Shown in pieces: positions 1 through 10,823 of a DNA stretch of 64,000 nucleotides; position 1 is the stretch's first letter; every line of letters begins with the position of its first letter. The position numbers and the translations under genes are program-made. Location of the stretch: the NCBI GenBank assembly GCA_023897205.1, contig JAHWDD010000009.1, positions 682,001 through 746,000 on the forward strand, read 5' to 3'. The notes under the pieces were generated by a model. The model was given only the letters and a program-made list of their open reading frames with translations. It ran no database searches and was not told the DNA's origin. Origin of the DNA: Exophiala sp. HKRS030. Taxonomy: Eukaryota; Ascomycota; Eurotiomycetes; Chaetothyriales; Herpotrichiellaceae.

Positions 1-747
1 GAAATTTATGAGGCCTGCGACTTCGGAGAATGACAATGACTCAATGCTTCAAATGACATCAGCTTTAATGATTAGGTAAGTCGGTACAGAGGCACCGAGA
101 GATCAATGGGCTATTCCCTACTGCGTACAGTACAGTGTACTATATACGACTCTGAAGGAGTGTCTTTGTTCATTATTGAGGTGCATCATCGAGGTATATA
201 GAGGACATCCTTGTGATTTCCTGTATAGTCCTCGTTGATAATTTCTCTTGATTTTCCAGGTAGCAAGGACTTTCAGATCTAACCGTGCTAAAAGCTTCGA
301 CATGCCCAGTATCTCTGTAGATTTGATTATTGGAATCAGACAAAATATACTCCATGGAGGTGTCGATATCACACGATAGTAGCATTGTGAAGAGTACTTG
401 TAGATATACGGTGTATTGACTAGGTATACTTTTTGCTCGACGATGTTGTTGGTTGTCATGGCAACTCCATCGCCCCAAGAACTTCCATATCGGGATTAAA
501 CGCTCCATCTTTGTATCGGCCCAAAAATACAGTGAAGCGAAGCCTTGACATTTCCGACGCGTCAAACAACCACTAAAACATTCACACGCCCAATCATTTC
601 CTTGTACATGCTTAGAGACAACATGCCTACATTCTATGCTATGCCACCACCATTATTTGCTTGACCACTACTTTTTGCGCAGAGAGCAACTCTTCCAGAC
701 CTCACATTCCCTCCTCGCCGGCGCTCATACAACACCAAGATCAAGCC
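1..747. other. Intergenic / 5' flank, no gene seen
   Basis: Only short, overlapping, low-quality frames occur here and none resembles a known family. The stretch ends at the start codon of the LRR scaffold gene and probably contains its promoter and leader. A pyrimidine-rich run lies just before the ATG (about 690-725). Confidence 0.6.
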
Positions 748-3700
748 ATGGAACCGTGGCTAGACTCCCTCTCCGAGGACTGGAAATCCGAACACCAGTC
801 CTCCTCGCCTGCACCATCCTTCTCCTCGAACCGACACAATGGAAATTCGTCCTTGTCCCGGTCTCAAAGTCGCATCCCTCATCTTGCGAAGAACATGCGC
901 AAAGAATCAACAACAGGAAGTTTTCTAAGACACAGGTCGCAACGAAGCCACTCACGCGCCGATGGTGAACCCATTCTGCGAGAAAGAAGCGCCTCCAGTC
1001 TCAACTTGCCCCCCACGAACGGCTCGAATAAAACCACAAGTCTGCCTCGCCGACCGTCGAGTGTGTTCTCAGAGTCTCAAAACTCTGTCCAACATCACAC
1101 CATAGATGAACCGCCTGCTTCGGCAGAAACGCCCGAGTGGAAAAGGCGGTTAGTTAACGGGGAGGATATTGCTAGTGACGGCTTTGATTTGTTTTCGCCG
1201 TCCAAGCTGGAGGGGATCTTCAAGCAGCCCACGTCTTCCGTTCTTCCAAGCGACAACGATGCTGTGGAGAATGACGGTTCGATACGTCGAAAACCATTTA
1301 GCCTGGCCATCTCAAACAGCTTCCCGGAACAATACAGCAGTGTGCGCGGAACGAGAAGTCGTCTTAATCTGGCGGTGCTGGAGGAAATCAATGAGGAAGA
1401 AGAGTCGGAACATCAGAATCAGCCCAAGGGCCCTCATCCTACACTTGAGAGAGGCTCTATCCAAGAGTTGGCTGAGCAGCGCATGCGATCGCTGGCTCGT
1501 GCACGCCATGACAACTCATCCACTCCGTCCTCACGCCCGTCGTCATCAGAATATGGAAGCGTTGTCCAACGTCAAGCGAGCACTCATGTGCCCGATCCTC
1601 GTTGGAGAACAATCAGCGGCCAGGAAGAGTTGAGAAACGAATTCATTAGCCCCGTGACCATTTCCAAACAGAACTCGATTCGAGAGACAATCATGCGGAA
1701 ACCCACGAGTGTCAACATACAAGCGCTAGATACAAAGCTAAGAGAAGCGGCATACGATTCGCCGCGGCCCACATCTAGTTCGAGCGACAGGGATGTGAGC
1801 TATGGAAACGGCAATGGAACTGGACATGAGCCTGAGCGTTTTGACGAGCTGTTGCCGGACCTCACATCCCAGTCTTTACCGGATGATTTATCAATGGGCA
1901 CGCAGGATTTTGTCGCTGGCGGAGGCTTCATCAACTCTCGACGTGGAGGAAGATCGAACGACAACTCATTTCTTCGAAAAAGCCTAAGCCTACTTCATGA
2001 CAATTCCAAGATTGACTCGCAGAACAGAGACTTTACATTTAACAGCTCGCCTCCTCAATCTTCACGCTTTTGGGACGAAAGTATTGATCAAAGCAAGATC
2101 AGTGCAAGTGCCCCTGCAACACCCCCAGATACCAGCGTGGTTCACCATGCCGAAAGTCGTATCAGGCCAACGTCTTCCGGCAGCCCACTCAAACTCTTCG
2201 GCAATCGAGATACATATACAAACAACAAGCTCATGCGAATACTAAGTCACTTTGAGCCGGAAGCTACACATGATGAGAGCAAGAGCAATGATTCGGGCGA
2301 CGAAGAGCAGGATAATGTCTTTCGCATGAGTCAGTTCGGCCAGGGTGAACTAGACGGCTTTGGCTTTGAACAGAACGTGCGCAGGCCTTCACCGGTCGAC
2401 ATAGGCGATATTGGATCAGACGACAGAATATTCCAGCCAAAGGCCGCCGTTACAGCACAAAGATCACCGGTTAATGATAAGGAAGAGTGTTCTGGCCCCA
2501 TAAAAGATGCTCAGGAAAGAGACAGGTTAACGAAGCGTCGCAAGACTCTTATGCAAGAACAAGTCACAATTGACGATAATGAACTGGAAGTTAAGATCTG
2601 CTCTATCGAAGAAAAAGCAACGCTAGCAGGAAAGAAGCGGACGGATGCGAGACCAGGCAGTGACCCTGCACAAGCAGAGCCAGAAGTTTTGGCGACACGA
2701 AATCTGTTGAAACCCAAGTCAGCCAGGAGATTGTCAGTAGGAAAGTCTGCAACCGGAGACACAACCGACACGGGTGGAGAAGAAGAAGGCCTGGAAGGCT
2801 TGCAGCATGACCTAACGGAAGCTTTGGCCGCAGAGCTGGCAACCTTTACGCATGAGGCTACCAAAGCCAATGAGGATTCTCGGAAGCCATCGCTCGCAAC
2901 CAAAGATTACATGGAAGAGGCTAATAAAGTAATGCAATTCATTCGCGCTCGAGGAAAGCCAGTACCAGTGGTGAATGAAATGAGCGAGCCCGGAAATGCA
3001 TCTGAATTGAATGCTGATGCGATCCTCGACCTCAGCCTCGACGCCGATTCCACGAAAGACGACTTCTCACGACCACCTTCTCGAGACTATCCCTCAAAGC
3101 CTGTACCTGAACGCCGACATGCCAGACACGATTCCCGGACAGCGAGCTATCTGAAAAGGTATCAAGATCAAGACGACCTTGACGCTTTGGCAAGCATTTC
3201 TGTTTTTGGGACATGGGCTCCCTCGGACAATAGGTTAGCCGCTGAAGCTGCTAGTGTTCCTGTACCAGATGAGTTCCAAGAGAGCGACCCACCGAACATT
3301 CGTATACGAGGCCACAATGAGACCTTGAGAAAACGGAAATATTCTACGTCTACCGTAGAAGGTCTGGCTTCTGGCCAGAGCTCTCTGCAACATAGTTTCC
3401 CGACCAACTCCTCAACAGGTTCTGGTCAAAAAGGGGTCATCACATCTGGAACTGTTTCTATACCTGATAAAGTGGGTGCAATGACTTTCGACCACGACAA
3501 GAAGATTTGGGTAAAGAAGATGCAGGTCACTGTAAGCCCAAAAGTAGTGTATCTGGAAGGTGTTTCAGAAGATGATCCTTTCGAGAGTATTCCAGATCTA
3601 AGTATCGATGAGAAACAGGAAATGCGTTCCAGAGCCCGTCAGAATCAAAGGGCCGCCCAAGGGCAAAAGCATGTCGATTTTCCGCCTACGCCTACGTCCT

Positions 3701-5970
3701 GGGAAGAGCCTTTCCCACCGAGACGGCCTTTGCAGGAGTTGGAACCCGAGGTCGTCATGAAGCGTGACCAAGCCTTTACCGCACCACAGGACCAAGACGA
3801 GGGCGATGTCAACCAAAGTTCTTTGAGATCAAAAGTGTCCGAGCATGAGGTCAAACTACAAAGCGGAGTTCCCTCCAAGCCGCCCACTGAGCTGAAGGAA
3901 AATCGAAAGCAAGCACGGGTTGTAACAATCGCGTTTTCATCGCCCGTCGTCTCAGGAATCAACTATGCAAATATGTCCGATGAAGATTTTGATGCTCTAC
4001 CACGGGAAGATGATCTGCCGCTTGACGAATCCTATATCAACCTGGAAGATGACATCGAGGACGTTGTGACTTCGCATCACGTGCAGAAAAAATTCGCCGT
4101 GACTGTCGATGACCGCCAGGCATTGACATTCCAACCTCGAACGATTTCGCCTATCGAGGAACAGGATGAGGAGCAACCTGTCGCCCATACGAGCTTGGTG
4201 AATTCTAATCGCTTTCACGAGTTGACGCCTGCAGCTCCACGAACGGTTGCAAAGCTTCAGAAGTCCGGACAGAAAGCTGCGAGCATCCTATGTTTGACAC
4301 CTCTTTCCGACTTTTCTCTTCACCAGGTAGACAAGGGCCCGTATCACGATCAGAGCTATGTCGAAGATCGAAAACGTCCCAACGCCCTTCGACAGGCGCA
4401 TGGCTCTCTTGCACTGGCGGTAGATCAACTGGTCAAAGCAATCACGGATGCCGTTCAAGATGAATTATTCTGGGAAGAATTACGACGGCTCAAACTTGAC
4501 GAGAACAAAATCTCGTCTGTGCATGCGCTGAACGAGTATTGCCCAGTTTTGGAACAATTGTCTGTCAGTGGGAATCAATTGAGACAGTTGGACGGTTTGC
4601 CATCAACCTTGCGCATCCTTGATATCCACAACAACATGCTCAATGACTTGGGCTCGTGGAGTCATCTACACAATCTGCAGTACTTGGATGTGTCAGGAAA
4701 TGAACTGGAGAGTCTAGAATGTTTCAGCTCTCTAGTGCATCTTCGGAGTTTAAAGGCAAACAACAATCGCATTACGAACATTGACGGAGTTTTGGATCTC
4801 GACAGCCTTCTTGATCTTCAGTTGAATGATAACAGACTTACCAGTGCCAGTTTCGAAGGGTCCGAACTGACGCGGCTCCGGACCTTGGAATTGAACAATA
4901 ACAGACTGAAAGAAGTCAAGAGCCTCGAATCTCTTCCGGCTCTCGAAAGCCTCAGTGTGTGCAACAACGGATTGGAGGAATTTGGGCAAGATGTCCAAAG
5001 TCAAGGATTGATCTTGAAAGAGCTTCGACTCTCTCATAATGCACTGGAAGCAATTCATCTCAACAAGATGCCCGCACTTAGGTATCTCGATCTCGACAAC
5101 AACAGGATAAAGACTATGTATAGTCTGTCTTTGGCGTATAATCTCGAGTTTCTGTCGCTCAGAGAACAATTCGACTCTGCGCATATTGTGGATGCAATAC
5201 TTTCAACACCCAACGAATGTCGTACGATCAGATTATCGTCCAACTCTGTCACTAGCGGCATGTTCAAGCTGCCGCCAACGCCACAGAACAATCTTCGCGA
5301 GTTGGAGATTGCAGCTTGTGGTATTGCCGAGTTCCCAGAAGGCTTTGGTGCTGCATTCCCCAATTGCCGGTCCTTGAATGCCAACTTCAACGCCGTCAAG
5401 GATATAGCACCACTTAGAAGAATGGTTCATCTAAAGGACCTTCTCTTGGCCAAAAATCGAGTCAAGAAACTTAGGCGAACATGCCTCGTTCTGTCGCGAC
5501 TGGGTTCATTGAAGCAAGTTGACCTTCGGGACAACCCATTGACTGTTGGATTCTACTCGCCCGTCCAGAATGTCGTTGATAGCGACGGAATTTCATCCGA
5601 GGCACGATATCATCTGCCACGAGGCTCTGCTGGTGAAGATGCAAACTGGGTAAAACTATTAGATGACGTGACAGGCATGAAAAGACGAACGATTGAATTA
5701 TTGCTTGCAGACCATTGCAAGGGTTTGGTTGAACTTGACGGACTTTGTTTCTCCAGAGTACCATCCGACCAGGAGGACGAGACGTGGACGAAGTTGACGG
5801 ATCAAAAGGTGCTCATGAAGCCGGTCCTCGCGCAAGTGCCGACTGCGAATATTGCCGAGAAGATGACACGAATGGATGGGGACGTTTCCAGATGTTCTCT
5901 CCCAGGAAACTTTGCTGCATCGGGAATGGAGGGTTCGATGATTATGGATTGTGATGTTTTTGACGGATGA
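748..5970 (+). CDS. cdc11: Septation initiation network scaffold, Nud1/Cdc11-type LRR protein
   Basis: A single uninterrupted frame of 1740 residues. The first ATG is at 748 and opens with MEPWLDSLSEDW, an N-terminus I associate with fungal Nud1/Cdc11; the frame is open upstream only from a TTG. Residues 1 to about 1230 are Ser/Pro/Glu-rich and look disordered, with many SP/TP sites. From about 1240 to 1600 come roughly a dozen leucine-rich repeats (pattern LxxLxLxxNxI), then a short C-terminal tail. In fission yeast Cdc11 anchors the Spg1/Cdc7/Sid kinase cascade to the spindle pole body, and the Aspergillus counterpart SnaD acts at the pole. The very long disordered N-terminus with a C-terminal LRR array is the diagnostic layout. 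No intron is needed, but a short in-frame one cannot be excluded. Confidence 0.88.
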   Translation: MEPWLDSLSEDWKSEHQSSSPAPSFSSNRHNGNSSLSRSQSRIPHLAKNMRKESTTGSFLRHRSQRSHSRADGEPILRERSASSLNLPPTNGSNKTTSLPRRPSSVFSESQNSVQHHTIDEPPASAETPEWKRRLVNGEDIASDGFDLFSPSKLEGIFKQPTSSVLPSDNDAVENDGSIRRKPFSLAISNSFPEQYSSVRGTRSRLNLAVLEEINEEEESEHQNQPKGPHPTLERGSIQELAEQRMRSLARARHDNSSTPSSRPSSSEYGSVVQRQASTHVPDPRWRTISGQEELRNEFISPVTISKQNSIRETIMRKPTSVNIQALDTKLREAAYDSPRPTSSSSDRDVSYGNGNGTGHEPERFDELLPDLTSQSLPDDLSMGTQDFVAGGGFINSRRGGRSNDNSFLRKSLSLLHDNSKIDSQNRDFTFNSSPPQSSRFWDESIDQSKISASAPATPPDTSVVHHAESRIRPTSSGSPLKLFGNRDTYTNNKLMRILSHFEPEATHDESKSNDSGDEEQDNVFRMSQFGQGELDGFGFEQNVRRPSPVDIGDIGSDDRIFQPKAAVTAQRSPVNDKEECSGPIKDAQERDRLTKRRKTLMQEQVTIDDNELEVKICSIEEKATLAGKKRTDARPGSDPAQAEPEVLATRNLLKPKSARRLSVGKSATGDTTDTGGEEEGLEGLQHDLTEALAAELATFTHEATKANEDSRKPSLATKDYMEEANKVMQFIRARGKPVPVVNEMSEPGNASELNADAILDLSLDADSTKDDFSRPPSRDYPSKPVPERRHARHDSRTASYLKRYQDQDDLDALASISVFGTWAPSDNRLAAEAASVPVPDEFQESDPPNIRIRGHNETLRKRKYSTSTVEGLASGQSSLQHSFPTNSSTGSGQKGVITSGTVSIPDKVGAMTFDHDKKIWVKKMQVTVSPKVVYLEGVSEDDPFESIPDLSIDEKQEMRSRARQNQRAAQGQKHVDFPPTPTSWEEPFPPRRPLQELEPEVVMKRDQAFTAPQDQDEGDVNQSSLRSKVSEHEVKLQSGVPSKPPTELKENRKQARVVTIAFSSPVVSGINYANMSDEDFDALPREDDLPLDESYINLEDDIEDVVTSHHVQKKFAVTVDDRQALTFQPRTISPIEEQDEEQPVAHTSLVNSNRFHELTPAAPRTVAKLQKSGQKAASILCLTPLSDFSLHQVDKGPYHDQSYVEDRKRPNALRQAHGSLALAVDQLVKAITDAVQDELFWEELRRLKLDENKISSVHALNEYCPVLEQLSVSGNQLRQLDGLPSTLRILDIHNNMLNDLGSWSHLHNLQYLDVSGNELESLECFSSLVHLRSLKANNNRITNIDGVLDLDSLLDLQLNDNRLTSASFEGSELTRLRTLELNNNRLKEVKSLESLPALESLSVCNNGLEEFGQDVQSQGLILKELRLSHNALEAIHLNKMPALRYLDLDNNRIKTMYSLSLAYNLEFLSLREQFDSAHIVDAILSTPNECRTIRLSSNSVTSGMFKLPPTPQNNLRELEIAACGIAEFPEGFGAAFPNCRSLNANFNAVKDIAPLRRMVHLKDLLLAKNRVKKLRRTCLVLSRLGSLKQVDLRDNPLTVGFYSPVQNVVDSDGISSEARYHLPRGSAGEDANWVKLLDDVTGMKRRTIELLLADHCKGLVELDGLCFSRVPSDQEDETWTKLTDQKVLMKPVLAQVPTANIAEKMTRMDGDVSRCSLPGNFAASGMEGSMIMDCDVFDG

Positions 5971-7044
5971 AATCGTGTTTACGGTGACTATGATCTTTGT
6001 CACGGTGTAACGTTGTTATTGCATTGTGTGGCATTTGGGGGGCTAGGGGTCTTGCTGGGTGATTTTTTACGGCAACCAAAAGAATTCTCCTCGGTTTTGG
6101 GTTTGGAAATGGATCTTTGGTAACGAGTGAGAAGACAAAGGATGTATGGGTTAATGATGAGGAAAGACTGAGTCGATGAAGGAATGTGTTTAGGAGGTCT
6201 TCGTAGGACGTTGTATTGCTAACACTCGGGTACTCTGGGTAAGAGTATCATTACGAAATGAGACCATGCGATGAATGTGTCGAAGAAATGTTTTGCCACT
6301 GCATTGTGACGCTGCTGCACACTTGTAACAATCTTTTCTACACTCGTAAGACCTTGAGGATGGCGAAAAGGGTCCATCTCGTCGATCTTGGTCATTCCAC
6401 ATCTTCAGGGCTTGGTTCAAAAGAAGTTGAGAAGACGTGGCCAAGAATTGAATGTAAAGGACGTGCGTGGAACTTGCCAAGTTCTGGTATGTATCCTCAT
6501 ACTCATACTCTTATGATACGAGTTCCTAGGAGGCCGGTCAGCCTCGTCAGCCATCCACCGAGCACCCCTTGGAGAACGTCCACCGATCAACAACGAACGC
6601 ACAGGCCTTCGACACCCAAAAAGGTCACATTCCTCGAAAAGTCTAGGGAATGAAAGGCTCCCTGCGCTCCGACACATCTCGGGCTCGTTCGCCTCTTGTT
6701 TTGCTCCTCTTCATCTTCGCCTTCCAACCCCTCGTCATGCCACTGTGTGGTTGGGGAGCCAGACGAAACGATGCTGGCTGGGATCATGCAAAATGTAGAG
6801 TAGAGTACATGTGTTGGGTTTTGAGTTGTTGAGTATATACATAATCCCCTTTGCTTAGATATGGCATCTCGATGGTATTTATTTTTGAAGAGAAACAAAT
6901 AAGAGAAATACATATCTTGTACCTTGACAAGGAATATCACACATCAATATCAAGCTCAAGAAGGGATATATCAGCGTTTTCATCATTCAGTACTCCGTAC
7001 CACCGCTATTGTTTATTATTATCGTCTTCGGGATCACTCATATC
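5971..7044. other. Intergenic, no gene seen
   Basis: Holds the 3' flank of the LRR gene and the promoter of the PIR gene. It contains an ACTCCGTA-type motif (tactccgtac, 6991-7000) and an AT-rich stretch (6835-6960). Frames here are short and have no recognisable protein character. Confidence 0.6.
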
Positions 7045-8226
7045 ATGTTGCGGATTAACAAGTCAAATATTCTGTTCTTATCACTCGCTTTCATCTCACA
7101 GACTGTACATGTTTATTCATCCCCCATCGCATTACCATTGCCGGCTCCACAAGCGGTTACGGCATTGATATCTCCCGTCGCACCACCGAGGGAAGGGTGT
7201 ACCGGGGATGTTTTGGGGATTTTTGGCATAGCCGTGATGAACATATCGGTCTCGTCATCAACATCGAGGACGAATGATCAGAAAAGGGAAGCAAGGCATG
7301 TTTTTTCATTTCTCCTACATACCGATCCCCTACAACCTGCAGCACAGTACAAGTGTCTTCATTCACCTATGCTCCCCTTTCACCTGTTTGATATACAAGT
7401 ACTCTGACCAAAAGACTAACTCTCTAATATAGTGCCACAACATCACCACCAGCAATCTTCACCATGGCTGCTGTATCACAAATAGGTGACGGTCAAGTCC
7501 AAGGTGGTATGCATACTGTCGTCATGAGTGTACCGGTCGCTGTATCAGAGATTGGTGATGGACAAGTTCAAGCTCCAACGGTTACTGCAACAACGACGGA
7601 TTGTGAGAGTAATGAAAAGACATCAACCACTGCCACCAGAATCATGACAAATTCGGGATCAACAGGAACAGCAAATGCAAGGTCCAATCAAACCACCGAC
7701 AGTACTAGAACAAGCATGTGGCATTTCGGTTCGTCCTACCAGTCCAAACATGTTGATTCCGCCTTCACCTTTACCTTTACAAACATCTTCGACATCGACC
7801 TCGTCTTCATCTACGCCCACACCACCAGCAGGACGAACAATCCATTCGTCACTGGTCTCATGCCGGACAAACTCTACTTTGCAACTCAGTCTGAATGACG
7901 GTGTTTTGAAAGATGGCAAAAATCGTGCAGGATATATCGCTTCAAACTACCAGTTTCAATTCGACGGTCCACCTCAATCTAGTGCATTATATACTGCAGG
8001 ATGGAGTGTCTGTTCCCTCGACTACACAAATACAGGTACGGGTACAGGGTTGACGACGACGACGACGACGACGACGACAGCAATAGGACAATCAACCCTG
8101 GCATTAGGTGGAAATACAACCTTTTGGCAATGTTTGAGTGGGAATTTTTATAACTTGTACACGGAAAATTGGGCGGCTCAGTGTAGTCCGGTACAATTGA
8201 GGATTGTCAAGTTGGTTCAGTGTTGA
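7045..8226 (+). CDS. PIR-family covalently linked cell-wall mannoprotein
   Basis: Proposed exons 7045-7295, 7433-7608 and 7682-8226 (323 aa). The product has an N-terminal signal peptide, a PQAVTALISP segment typical of PIR proteins, and a KREA Kex2-type site formed at the first splice junction. Two PIR repeats follow (SQIGDGQVQ and SEIGDGQVQ), then a Ser/Thr-rich linker and the conserved C-terminal domain (DGVLKD, GYIASNYQFQFDGPP, CLSGNFYNLY, QCSPV, final VQC). PIR proteins are secreted, O-mannosylated and ester-linked to beta-1,3-glucan. Intron 1 appears to use a GC donor (AAG/GCATGT) with a CTAAC branch and TATAG acceptor, and it joins the frames exactly. Intron 2 (7609-7681) is my best frame-restoring guess and is uncertain. 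A run of ACG codons (about 8053-8080) makes a threonine tract in the C-terminal domain. Confidence 0.85.
8053..8082 (+). repeat. (ACG)n coding microsatellite
   Basis: About nine tandem ACG triplets encode a poly-threonine run inside the C-terminal domain of the PIR protein. Such a tract is likely to vary in length between strains. Confidence 0.9.
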
Positions 8227-9383
8227 GATCTTTTTACAATCATCAAAACTGTGGTGGGCAGAGAGATGTTGTCACAGGGAGATACAGAGAGCCTTGTTGA
8301 TGTCTTACAGTAGGCCTGGGTTCAAAGGGACATTGTTTGGCAAGGAACGAACAAAAGTAATCATATAGTCCATTAATGATTTGATTTGAATTGAATAGCA
8401 AAGATTAAATAAAAATGAGGTAACGTCTTGCCTCGTTCGGGCTCTCCCCTCTCCCTTCTAACTCTTCCCATCTCTTTTGTGTCGTGATTCTATGAAATTC
8501 ATCTCCACCACTCGAGTGTTCGCTCATTCTCCGGCATTTTACTCCGCAGAATGGGGATCAATATACAAAATAGATTCTGGGGCTCAGATCGGGATTTTGT
8601 ACGGTAGTTGCGCTTGTTACGCATGCCGACTCTCCGTAGTCTTCAGTAATACCTTTAGATTCGATGTCTTTTTGGGAGTGAGACTGATGAGAGAGAAATG
8701 AAAAGAAACGAGAAGGGGGGGGGCTTTGTGAGAAATTGTGGAGAATTACTAATGGACCCCCCTGAACATCTTGAGCCTTGCCTTCTACCTCGATTCGGAT
8801 CATTCCGCGAATACATTTACCACAATACTTACCCATACCACAACGCTAACTCCGTACATCAATACCACTACGAGATATTGATACGTCGTATAGTAGTCAA
8901 AAGATCAACGAGTAGTCCTCCGTAAGGTCATACGCGCATGAGGTACAGTTTTACCTGGGCGGAGACATTTGACTCATGTCGTCCTCGTACATCTCTCTTT
9001 CACCGAGTGTGGAGACAAAAATGGTAATGGTCTCCGGGCGAGTGACTTGGTACGGAGTCACAGAATACGAGTTTACGGAGTTTATACCTAATACAACGAC
9101 GCCGACGTGTTCGTATTCCTCCATATGGAGTCTTGAAGATCATAAAGACAACACCGAAGCTAGTCCTGGACGCGAAAAACATGGAGATCTTGCGGTGTGA
9201 CCGGGGTATGTCCCGAGGGTGGTGCCATGACCCTGATAAATACATAGGAGATCCTCCCCGCCCAGACGAAGGAAGGAAGACCTCAACAGTCTCGACCATA
9301 TGCTGTGAGTGTGCAACCTCAACCTCGGCAAAAATCTTTGACTTTTTCGTCGTTGTGAATTCGCTACCACCACCTCATCCATC
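8227..9383. other. Intergenic, no gene seen
   Basis: No credible coding frame. It contains a 9-base G run (about 8715-8723) and three copies of the ACTCCGTA/TACGGAGT motif (8849-8857, 9051-9058, 9074-9081). The last 80 bases, before the amidohydrolase ATG, are pyrimidine-rich and may be its leader. Confidence 0.6.
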
Positions 9384-10823
9384 ATGACTTCCTCAAGCTA
9401 CCTCATCAAAGGTGGCCACGTCTTGATCTGGGATAATCAGAAAAAATCGTCTTTCCCCCAGCTCGACATCCTTGTTGAAAACGAAAACATCACCAAGATT
9501 GGACCGAACCTTGGTGTCGAAAACGACAAGTCAATCGAGGTCATAGATGCCACTTCCCATATCGTCATGCCGGGCTTCATCGACGGTCACCGTCATGCCT
9601 TTCAATCTCAACTTCGCTCGACCGTCAGCAACCACACCCTTCTCGAATACTGTGCGCACCTCTTACAAGGACGTATGGCCTTCCTCGACGCGGACGACAT
9701 GTACCTCTCCCAATTGTCCGGGTGCATAGAGGCGGTCAACTCGGGCGTGACGACCATCATGGACCATTCTCATGCCGTGACAACTCCGGAGAGAGCACAG
9801 AAATGCATCAAAGCGACTCTCGAGTCTGGAATCCGGAGCATTTACTGCGCCGCACCATTCGCCATACCCATCTCGCTCAATCCGATGACTCTGCCGGACA
9901 TGACGGTGCAGCACGCCGCACAGATCGACATGATCAAACAATTGGCGACAGAGCGACCACTCGGTGGACCACTGAACGATGGCCGTGTCACTCTCGGTCT
10001 GGGCTTCGACACCATGTTCCATATTCCGGCGGAAATCAGTCGCGACATCCTCACGTTCGCAAAGGAAAACAACCTCCCGACTACCATGCACGATGTGCCG
10101 CGCTACAACTTGCCAGCACTGACCTACTTGCGTGACAACAACATGCCACTCCCCCAAGTCACGCTGTCACACACGTGTGATCCAGATGCCGGTACTATCA
10201 AATGGGTAAAGGAGAACAACATCGGAGTCGTGTCCACGCCGGAATCCGAAATGGCAATGTCTCATGGACACCCATCAGGTCTTGACTTCCACCAAGCCGA
10301 GTGCCGCGCTGGTGTTGGCGTCGACTCGCCAGCCATATGTTCGGGTGACCTTTTCATGGCAATGCGTCTTGGCCTGCAGGAAAAGCGAGTTCGAGAAAAC
10401 GCCAGGTTTCATGAACGAGGAAAGCTCGCGGATGTCGTGCCCGCGAGAACAGATGAGGTATTGTACATGGCAACTCTAGGCGGAGCAGAGGCCATACACA
10501 TGGAGTCTCAAATAGGCAGCCTCGAAGAGGGCAAGTTGGCGGATCTCGTGCTCATTCGAACCGATTCGCCTGGTATGGTCTCTTCGGTAGACTATTCGGC
10601 TGCGTTGGTGACACATGCGTCGGCAAGCGACGTGGACTCTGTCATGGTCAATGGAGAATGGGTCAAGAGAGCAGGGAAGCTGCAAAAAGTAGATTGGAAC
10701 GGCTTGAAAGTTGAGTTGCAGAAGAACAGGGCCGAATTGGAAAACAGATGGGAAGGAATTGATTGGGAAATGAACAAGTCAGACTTGAAAGATATGTGGC
10801 ATGTAAGGGATGTGATGGAGTGA
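9384..10823 (+). CDS. Amidohydrolase-superfamily protein (SsnA/TrzN/cytosine deaminase-like)
   Basis: Intronless, 479 aa, starting at the first ATG after a pyrimidine-rich leader. The TIM-barrel amidohydrolase layout is clear: an N-terminal beta-sandwich, GFIDGHRH (metal ligands H69 and H71), a central barrel, TTMHD (H236), LSHTC (H263), GVGVDSP (D314) and a C-terminal GSLEEGKLADLVLI segment that closes the sandwich. These residues would bind one catalytic metal. The family hydrolyses C-N or C-Cl bonds on purine, pyrimidine or triazine-like rings. The usual HxxE glutamate after the third histidine is not present (HDVP instead), so substrate and even activity are uncertain. Neighbours give no pathway clue. 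The superfamily call is firm; the substrate is unknown. Confidence 0.85.
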   Translation: MTSSSYLIKGGHVLIWDNQKKSSFPQLDILVENENITKIGPNLGVENDKSIEVIDATSHIVMPGFIDGHRHAFQSQLRSTVSNHTLLEYCAHLLQGRMAFLDADDMYLSQLSGCIEAVNSGVTTIMDHSHAVTTPERAQKCIKATLESGIRSIYCAAPFAIPISLNPMTLPDMTVQHAAQIDMIKQLATERPLGGPLNDGRVTLGLGFDTMFHIPAEISRDILTFAKENNLPTTMHDVPRYNLPALTYLRDNNMPLPQVTLSHTCDPDAGTIKWVKENNIGVVSTPESEMAMSHGHPSGLDFHQAECRAGVGVDSPAICSGDLFMAMRLGLQEKRVRENARFHERGKLADVVPARTDEVLYMATLGGAEAIHMESQIGSLEEGKLADLVLIRTDSPGMVSSVDYSAALVTHASASDVDSVMVNGEWVKRAGKLQKVDWNGLKVELQKNRAELENRWEGIDWEMNKSDLKDMWHVRDVME

